64,000 nt of DNA from Fen-1254 sp963769605 (GTDB lineage Bacteria; Bacteroidota; Ignavibacteria; UBA10030). Each line of letters starts with the position of its first letter. Position 1 is the stretch's first letter. Location: positions 496,001-560,000 of the forward strand of contig CAVYML010000001.1 of assembly GCA_963769605.1 (NCBI GenBank), written 5' to 3'. This document shows, piece after piece, positions 9,489-17,290 of this stretch. The notes beneath the pieces were generated by a model. The model worked only from the letters and a program-made list of their open reading frames with translations, did no database searches and was not told where the DNA came from. The translations under genes and the position numbers were made by a program.

Positions 9489-10244
9489 ATGGCCACGCTC
9501 TCTGTTATCGTCATAACGAAGAATGAAGAAAAGAATATCAGCGAATGCTTAGAGTCTGTCCGATGGGCGGATGAAATTATCGTCGTGGATGCCGAAAGTT
9601 CGGATTCAACGGTCGAGAAGGCGCGGATGTTTACACAAAAAGTATTCTTGCATGCGTGGATAGGATTCGGCGAGGCGAAGAATTTCGGTCTTTCCAAATG
9701 TTCGGGGGAATGGGTTCTGTGGCTTGATGCCGATGAACGGGTGACTGAGGAACTGCGCGCGGAAATATGCAGTGCAATTGCCGGCGCCGATCCCGGGACT
9801 GCTGCTTTCAGTATGCCGCGTCATGCAAATTTTCTCGGCAGATGGATCGATCATTGCGGCTGGTATCCGGGAAGGGTTGTCAGGCTTTTCCGAATATCTG
9901 CAGCAACCTTCTCGAATCATATAATCCATGAGAAACTCGATGTGCGCGGAAAGATCCTTCATCTCCGATCCGATCTCTTGCATTATACGGATCCGAATCT
10001 TGAACATTATTATGAAAAATTCAATCGTTATACATCGCTTGCATCGGATGAATTGAAAATGCAGAAAAAAACATTCGGTATTTTAAAACTTATTTTTGAT
10101 CCGTTGTGGGTATTTCTAAAGATGTATGTTTTTCGTATGGGGTTCTTAGATGGAATCCCCGGCTTGATTCTCAGCGCTCTTTCTGCGAATTATGTGTTCA
10201 CCAAATATGCAAAACTGTGGGAATTATCCCGAAAAGGAGGATAA
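9489..10244 (+). CDS. Family 2 glycosyltransferase (WaaE/KdtX-like)
   Basis: A 251-residue GT-A protein: the N-terminal VIVITKNEEKNISECLESVR is the nucleotide-sugar binding start, and WVLWLDADERV holds the DxD metal site. The C-terminal part contains a hydrophobic segment (LDGIPGLILSALSANYVF), suggesting membrane association. The size and the sequence resemble enzymes that add a sugar to the lipopolysaccharide inner core. The substrate cannot be read from sequence. It is tightly packed between leuS and the DUF1844 gene. Confidence 0.85.
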   Translation: MATLSVIVITKNEEKNISECLESVRWADEIIVVDAESSDSTVEKARMFTQKVFLHAWIGFGEAKNFGLSKCSGEWVLWLDADERVTEELRAEICSAIAGADPGTAAFSMPRHANFLGRWIDHCGWYPGRVVRLFRISAATFSNHIIHEKLDVRGKILHLRSDLLHYTDPNLEHYYEKFNRYTSLASDELKMQKKTFGILKLIFDPLWVFLKMYVFRMGFLDGIPGLILSALSANYVFTKYAKLWELSRKGG

Positions 10245-10247
10245 AGA

Positions 10248-10541
10248 ATGAACAACGATAAAAACAGTTCAATGTTTTTTGGTTTGGTAGCCACATTCCA
10301 CTCGGCTGCAATGCAGCAAATGGGAAAAATCAAAAATGTGATGACTGATAAAATAGAACGGAAATTAGAACAAGCTCAGGTATCGATCGATATTCTTGAT
10401 ATGCTGGAAGTAAAAACAAAAGGAAATCTTGACGAAAAAGAAGCTCATTTGCTCAAGACACTACTGCAGGAATTAAAACTCAATTATGTCGACGAGGTTT
10501 CTAAAGAACAGAAACCGAATGAAGAAAAAAAGGCGGAATAA
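10248..10541 (+). CDS. DUF1844 family protein
   Basis: A 97-residue protein with the DUF1844 pattern: FFGLVATFHSAAMQQMGK, a helical middle with SIDILDMLEVKTKGNLDEKE, and LLKTLLQELKLNYVDEV. Members are short conserved proteins of unknown role in Bacteroidota, Acidobacteria and Deltaproteobacteria. It begins 3 bases after the glycosyltransferase with a strong GGAGG site, and its stop codon shares one base with the nadK start (TAATG), implying translational coupling. Confidence 0.85.
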   Translation: MNNDKNSSMFFGLVATFHSAAMQQMGKIKNVMTDKIERKLEQAQVSIDILDMLEVKTKGNLDEKEAHLLKTLLQELKLNYVDEVSKEQKPNEEKKAE

Positions 10542-11422
10542 TGCGATTCGGAATCTCAGGAAACATCGAAAAAACGGAATTGCCCTGCGTTGTGGGGCGT
10601 CTCATCGGCAGGTTCCAAGCGGAAAGAACCGAGTATGTCCTTCACGATGTCTTGCTCCCGGCATTGCGGAAAAAAGTAGATGCAATGCTGCTGAAAAAAT
10701 CACGATTCGTCAGCGAGAAGAAATTGACCGCCGCTTGCGACATTGTTATTTCATTAGGCGGGGACGGAACAATACTGCGATTGGCGCGGTCGGTCAGCGA
10801 CGTAGGCAAGCCCATACTCGGGATTAATCTTGGAAAGCTTGGTTTTCTTGCTGAGGTTTCGCTGGAGGAGATGGATGATTGCCTTTCAGAAATATTGAAA
10901 GGAGAATATACCGTAGAAGAGCGCACTATGCTGGAAACAAAAATAGGAAAGTCGGTTTTTTCACAAAGTGCGCTGAACGATGTGGTAATAAATTGTTCCG
11001 GATCTTCGCGAATGTTCAGCATCAAGACGTACGTCAATGATGAGTACCTGTCCACATTCCGTGGAGATGGGGTGATTATAGCTACGCCTACAGGTTCGAC
11101 GGCCTACGCTCTGGCGAATGGCGGGCCTATTGTCATGCCGAAGACTGATCTGATTCTCATTAGTCCCATTTGCCCGCACATGCTCACCGCACGCACGGTA
11201 GTCGTTCCGGATGAATCGGTTATTCGATTGAAAGTCGATACGATTCCGGGAAAAGTTCACGTTGCAGTTGACGGCCAGCCTCAGAAATTTGTTGATGCCC
11301 CTGTGGAGATTGTTATACAAAAATCTTCTCGTATGACGCGGTTAGTGAAACGAAAGAATACGAATTATTACGATGTGCTTCGAAGGAAGTTAAACTGGGG
11401 AAAAGATATACGTGTCAGCTGA
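10541..11422 (+). CDS. nadK: NAD kinase
   Basis: A 293-residue protein with the NAD-kinase signature SLGGDGTILRLA (GGDGT at residues 73-77) and the second conserved block ATPTGSTAYALANGGPIV. It phosphorylates NAD to NADP with ATP. The start overlaps the DUF1844 stop by one base, so expression is coupled. Length and motifs are normal for the bacterial family. Confidence 0.96.
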   Translation: MRFGISGNIEKTELPCVVGRLIGRFQAERTEYVLHDVLLPALRKKVDAMLLKKSRFVSEKKLTAACDIVISLGGDGTILRLARSVSDVGKPILGINLGKLGFLAEVSLEEMDDCLSEILKGEYTVEERTMLETKIGKSVFSQSALNDVVINCSGSSRMFSIKTYVNDEYLSTFRGDGVIIATPTGSTAYALANGGPIVMPKTDLILISPICPHMLTARTVVVPDESVIRLKVDTIPGKVHVAVDGQPQKFVDAPVEIVIQKSSRMTRLVKRKNTNYYDVLRRKLNWGKDIRVS

Positions 11423-11839
11423 TTAGTTATTATGAGCTCCTTCCTTAATCCATGTCTTAATACCATTAATCTGATTGCTGTTTAATTGTGTAACGTAAGA
11501 AGGGGGCATAGGATAGATATTATTCCCGGTCAATATTTGATAAAGCAAGCTGCCGTTTGCATCCCCTGCTACGACCAGAAGGGGAGAGTAGGTTATTAGA
11601 TTATGATAGGAAATAGAAGGAGAAAGGTCCAGACCATCAGAATGTGTTGTACTATTGTGACATCCTGAAATTGAACATCGTTGTTGAAAAAGCGGATCGA
11701 CCTGCTTGGAGTAGCTGACACCGCTGCTTGGAAAGACTATGGTTGCCGTATCATCTAGTGTATCTTTGCAGGAAATAGCTGCAGTAACCAGGATTACAAC
11801 AAAAACTAAAAAAACAGGAATGAAAACTTTTCGACTCAT
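11423..11839 (-). CDS. Cytochrome-c-like lipoprotein with an unusual CX4CH motif
   Basis: A 138-residue exported protein. The start chosen is the ATG preceded by GGAG at the right spacing; longer starts lack a ribosome site. A signal segment (VFLVFVVILVTAAISC) ends in a lipobox-like AISC, so it should be a lipoprotein. The mature part has YSKQVDPLFQQRCSISGCHN, ending C-x4-C-H rather than the usual CXXCH, then LYQILTGNNIYPMPP and INGIKTWIKEGA, the layout of small c-type cytochrome domains in which a distal Met may ligate heme. It is convergent with nadK. Confidence 0.8.
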   Translation of the reverse strand: MSRKVFIPVFLVFVVILVTAAISCKDTLDDTATIVFPSSGVSYSKQVDPLFQQRCSISGCHNSTTHSDGLDLSPSISYHNLITYSPLLVVAGDANGSLLYQILTGNNIYPMPPSYVTQLNSNQINGIKTWIKEGAHNN

Positions 11840-11959
11840 AGAATATGCTCCATTTTTCATTAGACGAAAGATACGCAAAAAGGATTCCTGAGACAATGAA
11901 TTATTCGTTGACTTTGGAGGCTTGCTTGGGTATATTACAAATGTTTGAGTTATTAAAGA

Positions 11960-12080
11960 GGGCCGTTAGCTAAGTCCCGTTCAAACGCAACGGGATTTCG
12001 TTCCGATAAAAACCATCGGAACTCAACATGGGAGAGCATCCTGATACCATAGATAACGGAAGGATGATCGGAACTTCTTT
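11960..12080 (+). pseudogene. tRNA-Ala-like fragment split by a hairpin insert
   Basis: Begins GGGCCGTTAGCT, identical to the 5' end of the intact tRNA-Ala about 145 bases downstream. The D arm is then interrupted by about 50 bases holding two perfect hairpins (TCCCGTT/AACGGGA and GTTCCGAT/ATCGGAAC), after which CAACATGGGAGAGCA resumes the tRNA pattern. The remaining anticodon and T arms are not convincing. Probably a dead partial duplicate. Confidence 0.5.
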
Positions 12081-12105
12081 TGGAAAAAAAGAGAAAGATT
12101 TTAGA

Positions 12106-12179
12106 GGGCCGTTAGCTCAGCATGGGAGAGCACCACAATGGCATTGTGGGGGTCACCGGTTCGATCCCGGTACGGTCCA
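12106..12179 (+). tRNA. tRNA-Ala (anticodon GGC)
   Basis: A 74-base cloverleaf. The acceptor stem GGGCCGT pairs with ACGGTCC, the D arm is GCTCAGCATGGGAGAGC, the anticodon stem CCACA/TGTGG encloses the loop ATGGCAT giving GGC, and the T arm is CCGGTTCGATCCCGG. The discriminator base is A. CCA is not encoded. Confidence 0.95.
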
Positions 12180-12219
12180 CTTTAAGGTAGAGAAAAGATA
12201 TTTTCACGGCCTTTAAAAA

Positions 12220-12307
12220 GGTCGCCGGTTCCCTGCCCGACTGCTGACGCCCGCCAAAATGCGCAGCGGGTAAACAGTCACGCAGGCGGGGATCCCGGTG
12301 GGGTCCA
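12220..12307 (+). pseudogene. tRNA 3'-half remnant interrupted in the T loop
   Basis: GGTCGCCGGTTC and GATCCCGGTGGGGTCCA together reproduce the variable loop, T arm and 3' end of the neighbouring tRNA-Ala with few changes, but are separated by a 59-bp GC-rich palindromic insert exactly within the T loop. No matching 5' half is present upstream, so this is not a functional tRNA. Confidence 0.6.
12232..12290. repeat. GC-rich palindromic element, copy 2 (inside tRNA remnant)
   Basis: An imperfect inverted repeat: the left arm CCTGCCCGACTGCTGAC matches the complement of the right arm GTAAACAGTCACGCAGG. The word CAGTCACGCAGGC is shared with copy 3 at 23279-23336 and, inverted, with copy 1 at 6516-6625. 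Clean junctions with the tRNA T loop on both sides indicate insertion as a discrete unit. Confidence 0.6.
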
Positions 12308-12309
12308 TC

Positions 12310-12462
12310 GTGTATACAGTGTACACACTACGAAGCCTACACACCGACAAGCATTATATTGGTCACACCAATTCAATAACCCGAAGGATAAAAGAGCACA
12401 ACATTGGAGTATCGATGTATGCACGAAACTTCTGGTCATGGAAATTGGTTAACAAAGTATGA
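12310..12462 (+). pseudogene. GIY-YIG endonuclease, truncated
   Basis: From a GTG start the frame reads VYTVYTLRSLHTDKHYIGHT, then NSITRRIKEHNIG and NFWSWKLV, which is the GIY-YIG nuclease core of the small UvrC-like YhbQ type (Tyr pair, conserved Arg in TRRIKEHN). It stops after 50 residues, just where the family continues for another 30-40, so the C-terminal helices are lost. The stop overlaps the DUF971 start (ATGA). It begins directly after the tRNA remnant. Confidence 0.7.
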
Positions 12463-12782
12463 TTGCAATGCAAATAAAATTAGCAAATGCAAATGAACTT
12501 TCCATTCTATGGGATAACGGACACCAAAGTATCATTCCATTGAGAATGCTGCGAGATCAATGTCCATGTGCCGGATGCCAGGGAGAGACAATTCTATTAA
12601 AAACCTACAAGCCTGCGATACGGCCGGAAATGCCCGGAAAATACACGCTCAAAGGCGCTGAACAAGTGGGGAATTATGCTCTTCAGTTTACATGGGGAGA
12701 TGGGCATAATACGGGAATTTACACTTGGGAAAATTTGCGGTCGATGTGCTTTTGTGACAAATGTTTGGGGAAAACGAAATAA
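12459..12782 (+). CDS. DUF971 domain protein
   Basis: A 107-residue protein matching the DUF971 / gamma-butyrobetaine hydroxylase N-terminal-like domain: LSILWDNGHQSIIPLRMLRD, CPCAGCQG, then VGNYALQFTWGDGHNTGIYTWENLR and CFCDKC. Two Cys pairs suggest a metal site. The family often accompanies Mrp/NBP35-type iron-sulfur assembly proteins, but none is adjacent here. An alternative start is the Met three codons in. The start overlaps the stop of the GIY-YIG fragment, probably by chance of truncation. No strong ribosome site is visible. Confidence 0.87.
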   Translation: MIAMQIKLANANELSILWDNGHQSIIPLRMLRDQCPCAGCQGETILLKTYKPAIRPEMPGKYTLKGAEQVGNYALQFTWGDGHNTGIYTWENLRSMCFCDKCLGKTK

Positions 12783-12822
12783 TCAAAATAATCCCGTTTC
12801 CATTTATTGGCCGGCATACTGA

Positions 12823-13044
12823 CCTAAATTTTATGGTTATGAGGCAAAGCTAAAGAATGCTAAATTCCATTTCCATTCTTTACGGCACACATTCGCGAGT
12901 TGGCTTGTCCAAGACGGAGCATCGCTGTATGAAGTTCAGAAACTATTAGGCCATTCTTCAAGTCGAGTGACAGAAATATACAGTCATTTACAGCCTGAGA
13001 ATCTGCGAAATACCGTAAATCGAATAACTTTTTCGATGAACTAA
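12823..13044 (+). pseudogene. Tyrosine recombinase (integrase), C-terminal remnant
   Basis: Reading from KFYGYEAKLKNAKFHFHSLRH the frame gives HSLRHTFASWLVQDGASLYE, VQKLLGHSSSRVTEIYSHLQ and PENLRNTV up to a natural stop. These are the catalytic HxxR, H and Y motifs of a phage-type integrase, very close to the intact integrase at 44730-45773. The N-terminal two thirds are absent and a stop codon precedes the fragment. Confidence 0.85.
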
Positions 13045-13124
13045 ATGTGCCAGGTATTTTTATGAAGGTTGAATAATCAGGCGAATTATGGCAGATGGCC
13101 ATTACAGAACTTCATCATTTCCAG

Positions 13125-13270
13125 TTTGCCATAACCCCTATATATTCTTTGGTAATGCCAAAACATTTTTCGCCATTTCGACAACAGTTTTCTCAATTGG
13201 CAATATGGGCAAACCGACATCTTGCCATTTCGCCACGCACTCTCTAAGGTATTTGGCATAGTGGCAAAGG
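13125..13270. repeat. TGCCA/TGGCA dyads with CCTATATA core (copies 1a and 1b)
   Basis: Two adjacent inverted repeats: TTTGCCATAACCCCTATATA facing TTTGGTAATGCC, and TTGCCATTTCGCCAC facing ATTTGGCATAGTGGCAAAG. The same words recur at 15727, 19568 and 22307, all between accessory genes. The rest of the gap up to the ClC gene (13271-13518) shows no gene. Confidence 0.6.
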
Positions 13271-13518
13271 GGAGCTTCCGACCGAACAACTCGCTAGTTC
13301 ATAAACACAAAAAAATCGTCACCGAACATGCAAAGAACCCACAACTGTGGAAACCGTGGGCTCGGGGGATTTAGCCTACCATCGGTGAGGATAGCAGGCT
13401 TGGGATTGCAAACTACAGAGAATATTTTTTTTGTCAATAAACTTTCGACGTGGTTGTAGTTGAGTAAAATAGTTCATGCATTCATAAACTGAAATGCAAT
13501 TATTAATATTTTCCTCAG

Positions 13519-14931
13519 CTAATTTTTCTTGTCAATGTGAGCATCATCGTTATCCACTTGATCCGAGAAGGCATTCTCTTGTATTTTTCTGACAACTCGT
13601 TCTACTGTTTCGATGAAATGCAAAATCAGGCTTGTTAAGCTTTTCTCACGAGGAAGATATGAGGACTGAATATTTTCCAATTCTTTTCCCAATTCCACTT
13701 TAAGCGATGGAGATTTTGAAATGGAAAGCACTTGAGATGGATACACACTTCTGTGACCGGTAATAAGAAAGCTGATCACACACGCCACTGTCGCATACGG
13801 TGCAATCTGCGGTCCGAACATTTCTACCGCCATAATGCTTGCGGCAATCGGTGTATTGGCAGATCCGGCTAAGACGCTCACAAGTCCTATGGCAGCAAAT
13901 GTTCCGGCGTTCAGACTGAAGACATAAGCGAAGAACAATCCCGCAGTCGAGCCGACGAAAAATATCGGCGTTACGATACCGCCGCTTCCACCAAAGCTGA
14001 GCGTGATTGCAGTAAAAATAGGTTTTACTAAAAATGCATACCAATCGGTAGCCTCACCTCGAAACCCCGCTTCAATGGTCGAGAGCCCTAATCCCAAATA
14101 TTTGGTTGAAAACACATAAGCGAGGATGACAAGAAGAACACCGCCAATAAGGCCTTTGAGTGGCTTCCAGATTGTTAGTCGGTCAGATAATCGATCCCCT
14201 AATTTGAGTATTTCAATAAGAAAGATTGAACATAATCCGAAGAACAATCCACCAATCATGACTTTCAAGAGAAAGAGCTCGGAGAAAACAGGAATGACAT
14301 TCACAGTTCCATGGAAATATGTAACGCCAAGCGCTGAAGAAACCTGATAGGCGGTAATACCGGCGATAAACGAAGGCAGAAGCACTTCGTATAAAATGGC
14401 CCCAACAAATAATACTTCCACGCCAAAGAATGAACCGGCAATTGGCGTTCCAAATACAGCCGCAAATCCGGCGCTGATGCCACAAATGACCAGTTTTTTC
14501 CTGTCATGATCATCAAACTTGAGAAGATCACTAAAGAATGATGTTAATCCTGCTCCAATCTGCGCACATGGCCCTTCTTTGCCGACAGAACCGCCAACAG
14601 CCAGTGTGATAATAGTCGCGACAAGCTTAACTGGAACAACTAAAATTCCAATTTTACCGGAACGCTTGTGGATTGCCTCAATGACTTTTTCTGTTCCGTG
14701 TCCTTCCGCGTCGGGAGCAAGATATTTGATCGACAAGGCACTTAAGAACAATGCAACGGGCAGTAAAATAAAAGTGTATGGGGATTTATGCCCGGCATCG
14801 GTCGCCCAACCGAGAATCTTAAGAAATAAAGCCGTTGCCCCACCGACAATGGCACCGGCAATGGTCGCCAGAAAAACCCATTTAATAATGCTGATAAAGA
14901 GGACAGTAGATTCTGTAAGCTGTTTTCTCAC
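13519..14931 (-). CDS. ClC-family chloride channel or H+/Cl- antiporter
   Basis: A 470-residue membrane protein with about ten hydrophobic segments. The gating motif GKEGPCAQIGA is present with Glu119, and SGGIVTPIFFVGS matches the third selectivity region; FGTPIAGSFFGVEVLF follows the family pattern. The first ion-coordinating motif is GHGTEKV instead of GSGIP, as in a divergent ClC branch. A hydrophilic C-terminus of about 60 residues contains no obvious CBS domains. It is transcribed opposite to the surrounding island genes and is bordered by repeats. Confidence 0.92.
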   Translation of the reverse strand: MRKQLTESTVLFISIIKWVFLATIAGAIVGGATALFLKILGWATDAGHKSPYTFILLPVALFLSALSIKYLAPDAEGHGTEKVIEAIHKRSGKIGILVVPVKLVATIITLAVGGSVGKEGPCAQIGAGLTSFFSDLLKFDDHDRKKLVICGISAGFAAVFGTPIAGSFFGVEVLFVGAILYEVLLPSFIAGITAYQVSSALGVTYFHGTVNVIPVFSELFLLKVMIGGLFFGLCSIFLIEILKLGDRLSDRLTIWKPLKGLIGGVLLVILAYVFSTKYLGLGLSTIEAGFRGEATDWYAFLVKPIFTAITLSFGGSGGIVTPIFFVGSTAGLFFAYVFSLNAGTFAAIGLVSVLAGSANTPIAASIMAVEMFGPQIAPYATVACVISFLITGHRSVYPSQVLSISKSPSLKVELGKELENIQSSYLPREKSLTSLILHFIETVERVVRKIQENAFSDQVDNDDAHIDKKN

Positions 14932-15196
14932 ACGGAAGTAATCATATCATAAAACATTCTTGTATATATATTCAAAGTTACAAAATTATTGTGTCTATTT
15001 CCTTCCGTAATTGAATGAAGATCTCATTCATTTTGAATATTGTCAGATCAATTTCGAATCGATAATTGCAAAATATTTAGCCCAGTATGCTAAATATTGG
15101 TCAAACCACGTCAAGAAAAACATTCTGCTCTACGAAACCTCTGTCCTTTCTTATACCCAAATATTATGGAATAAGAACATATAGAAAGGAGGAATC

Positions 15197-15688
15197 ATGT
15201 CTGAACAAGAAGATGAAGATCTCTGGCATTACAGCGAACAGTTCACGAAGGATAAACTTCATCGCTCAGAATTGGTTACGATGGCTTGGCAGGCTCGCGA
15301 AAAAATCGGTGATCGAAGAACGTTGGGCCTCATGAGGTCGATGATGCACTTCCGATCTAAAGAATTAAACAAACGCAGTGCTTTTCCAACGAAGGAAGTT
15401 GGCAAACGCACAATGGACGCATGGCATCATGACCGGGTCTACATTGATAAGCCTGGTGGTGAAGACCAAACATTGGCGGAGTTCCTTCTGCCAGTGAAAA
15501 TTACACTGCTGGACTTCACGATCACGAACGATTTTCTCGGTTCATTAAGCGATAGCGAAATGACCGTCCTGAACGACCTGTCTGCCGGTTATAACATGAA
15601 AGAAATATCCGCCCGAACTTCTATCAGCCAATCCCACATCCCCGCAATTCGACAATCCCTCCAAGTTAAAGCCGTTGTATACCTTTAA
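15197..15688 (+). CDS. HTH protein resembling sigma region 4 / LuxR-type domain
   Basis: A 163-residue acidic protein with a near-perfect AGAAAGGAGG site. The first 110 residues (DLWHYSEQFTKDKLHRSELV and a basic middle) are not recognised. The C-terminus, LSDSEMTVLNDLSAGYNMKE followed by ISARTSISQSHIPAIRQSL, reads as a helix-turn-helix of the sigma-70 region 4 or LuxR kind. It probably binds DNA. A terminator follows directly, so it is monocistronic. Its place at the start of the repeat-rich island could mean it regulates the neighbours, but nothing shows this directly. Confidence 0.7.
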   Translation: MSEQEDEDLWHYSEQFTKDKLHRSELVTMAWQAREKIGDRRTLGLMRSMMHFRSKELNKRSAFPTKEVGKRTMDAWHHDRVYIDKPGGEDQTLAEFLLPVKITLLDFTITNDFLGSLSDSEMTVLNDLSAGYNMKEISARTSISQSHIPAIRQSLQVKAVVYL

Positions 15689-15696
15689 CGGTAAGA

Positions 15697-15725
15697 GAAG
15701 AGCAAATGCGCTTGCTCTTCTTTTT
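15697..15725 (+). terminator. Rho-independent terminator
   Basis: The stem GAAGAGCAA...TTGCTCTTC is followed by TTTTT, 9 bases after the stop of the HTH gene. Confidence 0.85.
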
Positions 15726-16142
15726 ACCATTTTGCCACTTTGCCAATATGTATAGGGAATCCTTGTCAATGTCGAATATGGGACCCAAATGAGCCTCAAC
15801 CTTTTAAGCCTTACATAGAGGCTCTAACATCTTTCTGCTTGAACATAGGTGGAACAGAAAAGGGAAAGAGGTTCTGATAAATTTTATTCTGAAAATTTAT
15901 TTGGTTCTATATGGGAATTCGATTTCTATATTTTTTAGTATTTTGGAAAATATGCCCATTATGGGCGCTTGCATCTAACTATAGCAATATATAAATTTCA
16001 ATCAATGCTCCATAAGTAAGGCCGGATCGGGAGGATTATGGCTTTCATTCCGTTCCGGAGTGTAATTCAATTTATTATGGATAATAATTCCAATTGCCAA
16101 TTATTTGTGCAATAAGACACGAAATATGGACAATGTCTTTGC
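15725..16142. repeat. Long intergenic repeat A, copy 1 (5' flank of cassette-like unit)
   Basis: Starts with the dyad word TTTTGCCACTTTGCCAAT and TATAGGGAA, then from ACCCAAATGAGCCTCAACC runs about 360 bases that match copy 2 at 19566-20014 block by block (GAGGCTCTAACATCTTT, CTGAAAATTTATTTGGTTCT, GGATCGGGAGGATT, CCAATTATTT). Identity is high but interrupted by small indels. It is non-coding and ends about 50 bases before the start codon of the next gene, so it probably carries that gene's promoter. Confidence 0.8.
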
Positions 16143-16195
16143 AGTATATTGCAGGCGTAATCTTTCATTCAATTACAAAATAATAAAGGATAATC

Positions 16196-16402
16196 ATGAA
16201 ATCGACAGGTGTGTGTCCAAAATGCTCATCAAAGAAAATAGCAACCATCCCGAGTGAATTTGGTACGTATAACGTCATCAAAGTTGGCAAGTTTGGTTTT
16301 GCTAAGCTAACGCGATATATTTGCACATCGTGTGGTTATCTTGAACAATATGTTGCTGAGGAAAAATCACTAGCATCACTTCGACAGAAAAATAAGTATT
16401 GA
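16196..16402 (+). CDS. Small zinc-ribbon protein (cassette gene)
   Basis: A 68-residue protein with two Cys pairs, CPKCSS near the N-terminus and YICTSCGYLEQYV near residue 42, forming a CxxC...CxxC zinc ribbon. The spacing resembles small nucleic-acid-binding or transcription-related ribbons; there is no catalytic motif. A weak AAGGAT site precedes the ATG. It is framed by long repeat A upstream and repeat B downstream, the same frames that enclose a quite different gene at 20066-20408. Confidence 0.75.
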   Translation: MKSTGVCPKCSSKKIATIPSEFGTYNVIKVGKFGFAKLTRYICTSCGYLEQYVAEEKSLASLRQKNKY

Positions 16403-16436
16403 AATGTTGTCGATGAGCAGATTTTTTTTTTTGCGC

Positions 16437-16576
16437 TGCCTCCTAAATAACAAAATCATGGAGTAGCGGTCATGAGCGTATTAGACAGTACCAGTAGAAA
16501 ACCAAGTTCAGCGGCTGCGGGAGCGTTGATCTCAATTTAGGAATACATTGCGTGGTCACTCAAATATGGAAATCGT
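16437..16576. repeat. Intergenic repeat B copy 1, merging into junction repeat
   Basis: TGCCTCCTAA, then AACAAA, TAGAAAACCAAGTTCAGCGGC match copy 2 at 20417-20499. It continues as GCGGGAGCG, GATCTCA, TAGGAATA, words shared with the junction at 18224-18301. It lies downstream of the zinc-ribbon gene. The remaining bases to the SET gene show no other feature. Confidence 0.65.
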
Positions 16577-16686
16577 TCGAAGGCAAGATTACATTAGATT
16601 TATGTAATCCCTTAATGTGACGCTGAGGGCTTGACTTTATATATAGCAGGACGTGCCCAAATGCAGATAGCTTATTATGTTTCGGT

Positions 16687-17228
16687 ATGAATGGAATAGA
16701 AGTCAAAGATTCTTCAATAGAAGGTTTAGGAATATTTGCGCTACGATCATTCCAATCTGGCGAGCGAATTAGCCGTGTCAATGTTATTCGAGAAATTACA
16801 GCTGGCCTCCTATTCGCTCGGAATATGGTGAACGAGTTGACCATTGTGATTATCTAGATGGTAAAGTTGTACTGTTAGGGTTCCCAACTCGTCATGTCAA
16901 CCATTGTTGCGATCCGAATGCTTGCCAATTATTTCAAGGAGAAACATCGTATCTTATAGCTCGTCGTGGCATTATTGCAGGAGAAGAGATAACAATAGAT
17001 TATAACATCAATATTACGGGTGGTACTGCTTGGCCTTGTAATTGTGGAGCGAAACGATGTTGCAAGGAAGTAGTCGGCGACTTTTTTCTTTTGCCCAAAG
17101 AATGGCAACTTGAGTACCGTCCATTACTTGCAGATTGGTTTATTCGGCGAAATCGTGATCGTGTTGAAGCAATTGATAATATCGGGCACGGTTTAACTAT
17201 TTTAAAAAGTAAAGCACGCGATCAATAA
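16687..17228 (+). pseudogene. SET-domain protein, frameshifted
   Basis: From ATG the first frame gives MNGIEVKDSSIEGLGIFALR (typical SET start) to about 16805, where one base is missing; the next frame continues PPIRSEYGERVDHCDYLDGK, then FPTRHVNHCCDPNACQLFQG, AGEEITIDY and a cysteine cluster CNCGAKRCC, ending at a natural stop. NHCCDPN and GEEITIDY are the SAM and substrate motifs of SET methyltransferases, and the Cys cluster mimics post-SET. Intact, it would be about 180 residues. The target is unknown. It is followed by a junction repeat. Confidence 0.8.
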
Positions 17229-17230
17229 TG

Positions 17231-17269
17231 TCCAAACAAGGATAAAATCCTTAATGGTAGGGCGCATTC
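17231..17269. repeat. Junction repeat J, copy 1
   Basis: CCAAACAAGGATAAAATCC followed by TTAATGGTAGGGCGCATTC. AAGGAT-AAA-ATCCTT is a perfect hairpin. Copy 2 at 20508-20544 has the same layout (AAGGAT-ATA-ATCCTT, AACGTTGGGGCG). Both lie shortly before the next start codon. Confidence 0.65.
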
Positions 17270-17290
17270 AATAAACTCCTTGGAAATAAA

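Noticed and set aside
13086..13289. A 67-codon minus-strand frame
   Set aside because: It merely reads through the TGCCA/TGGCA palindromes.
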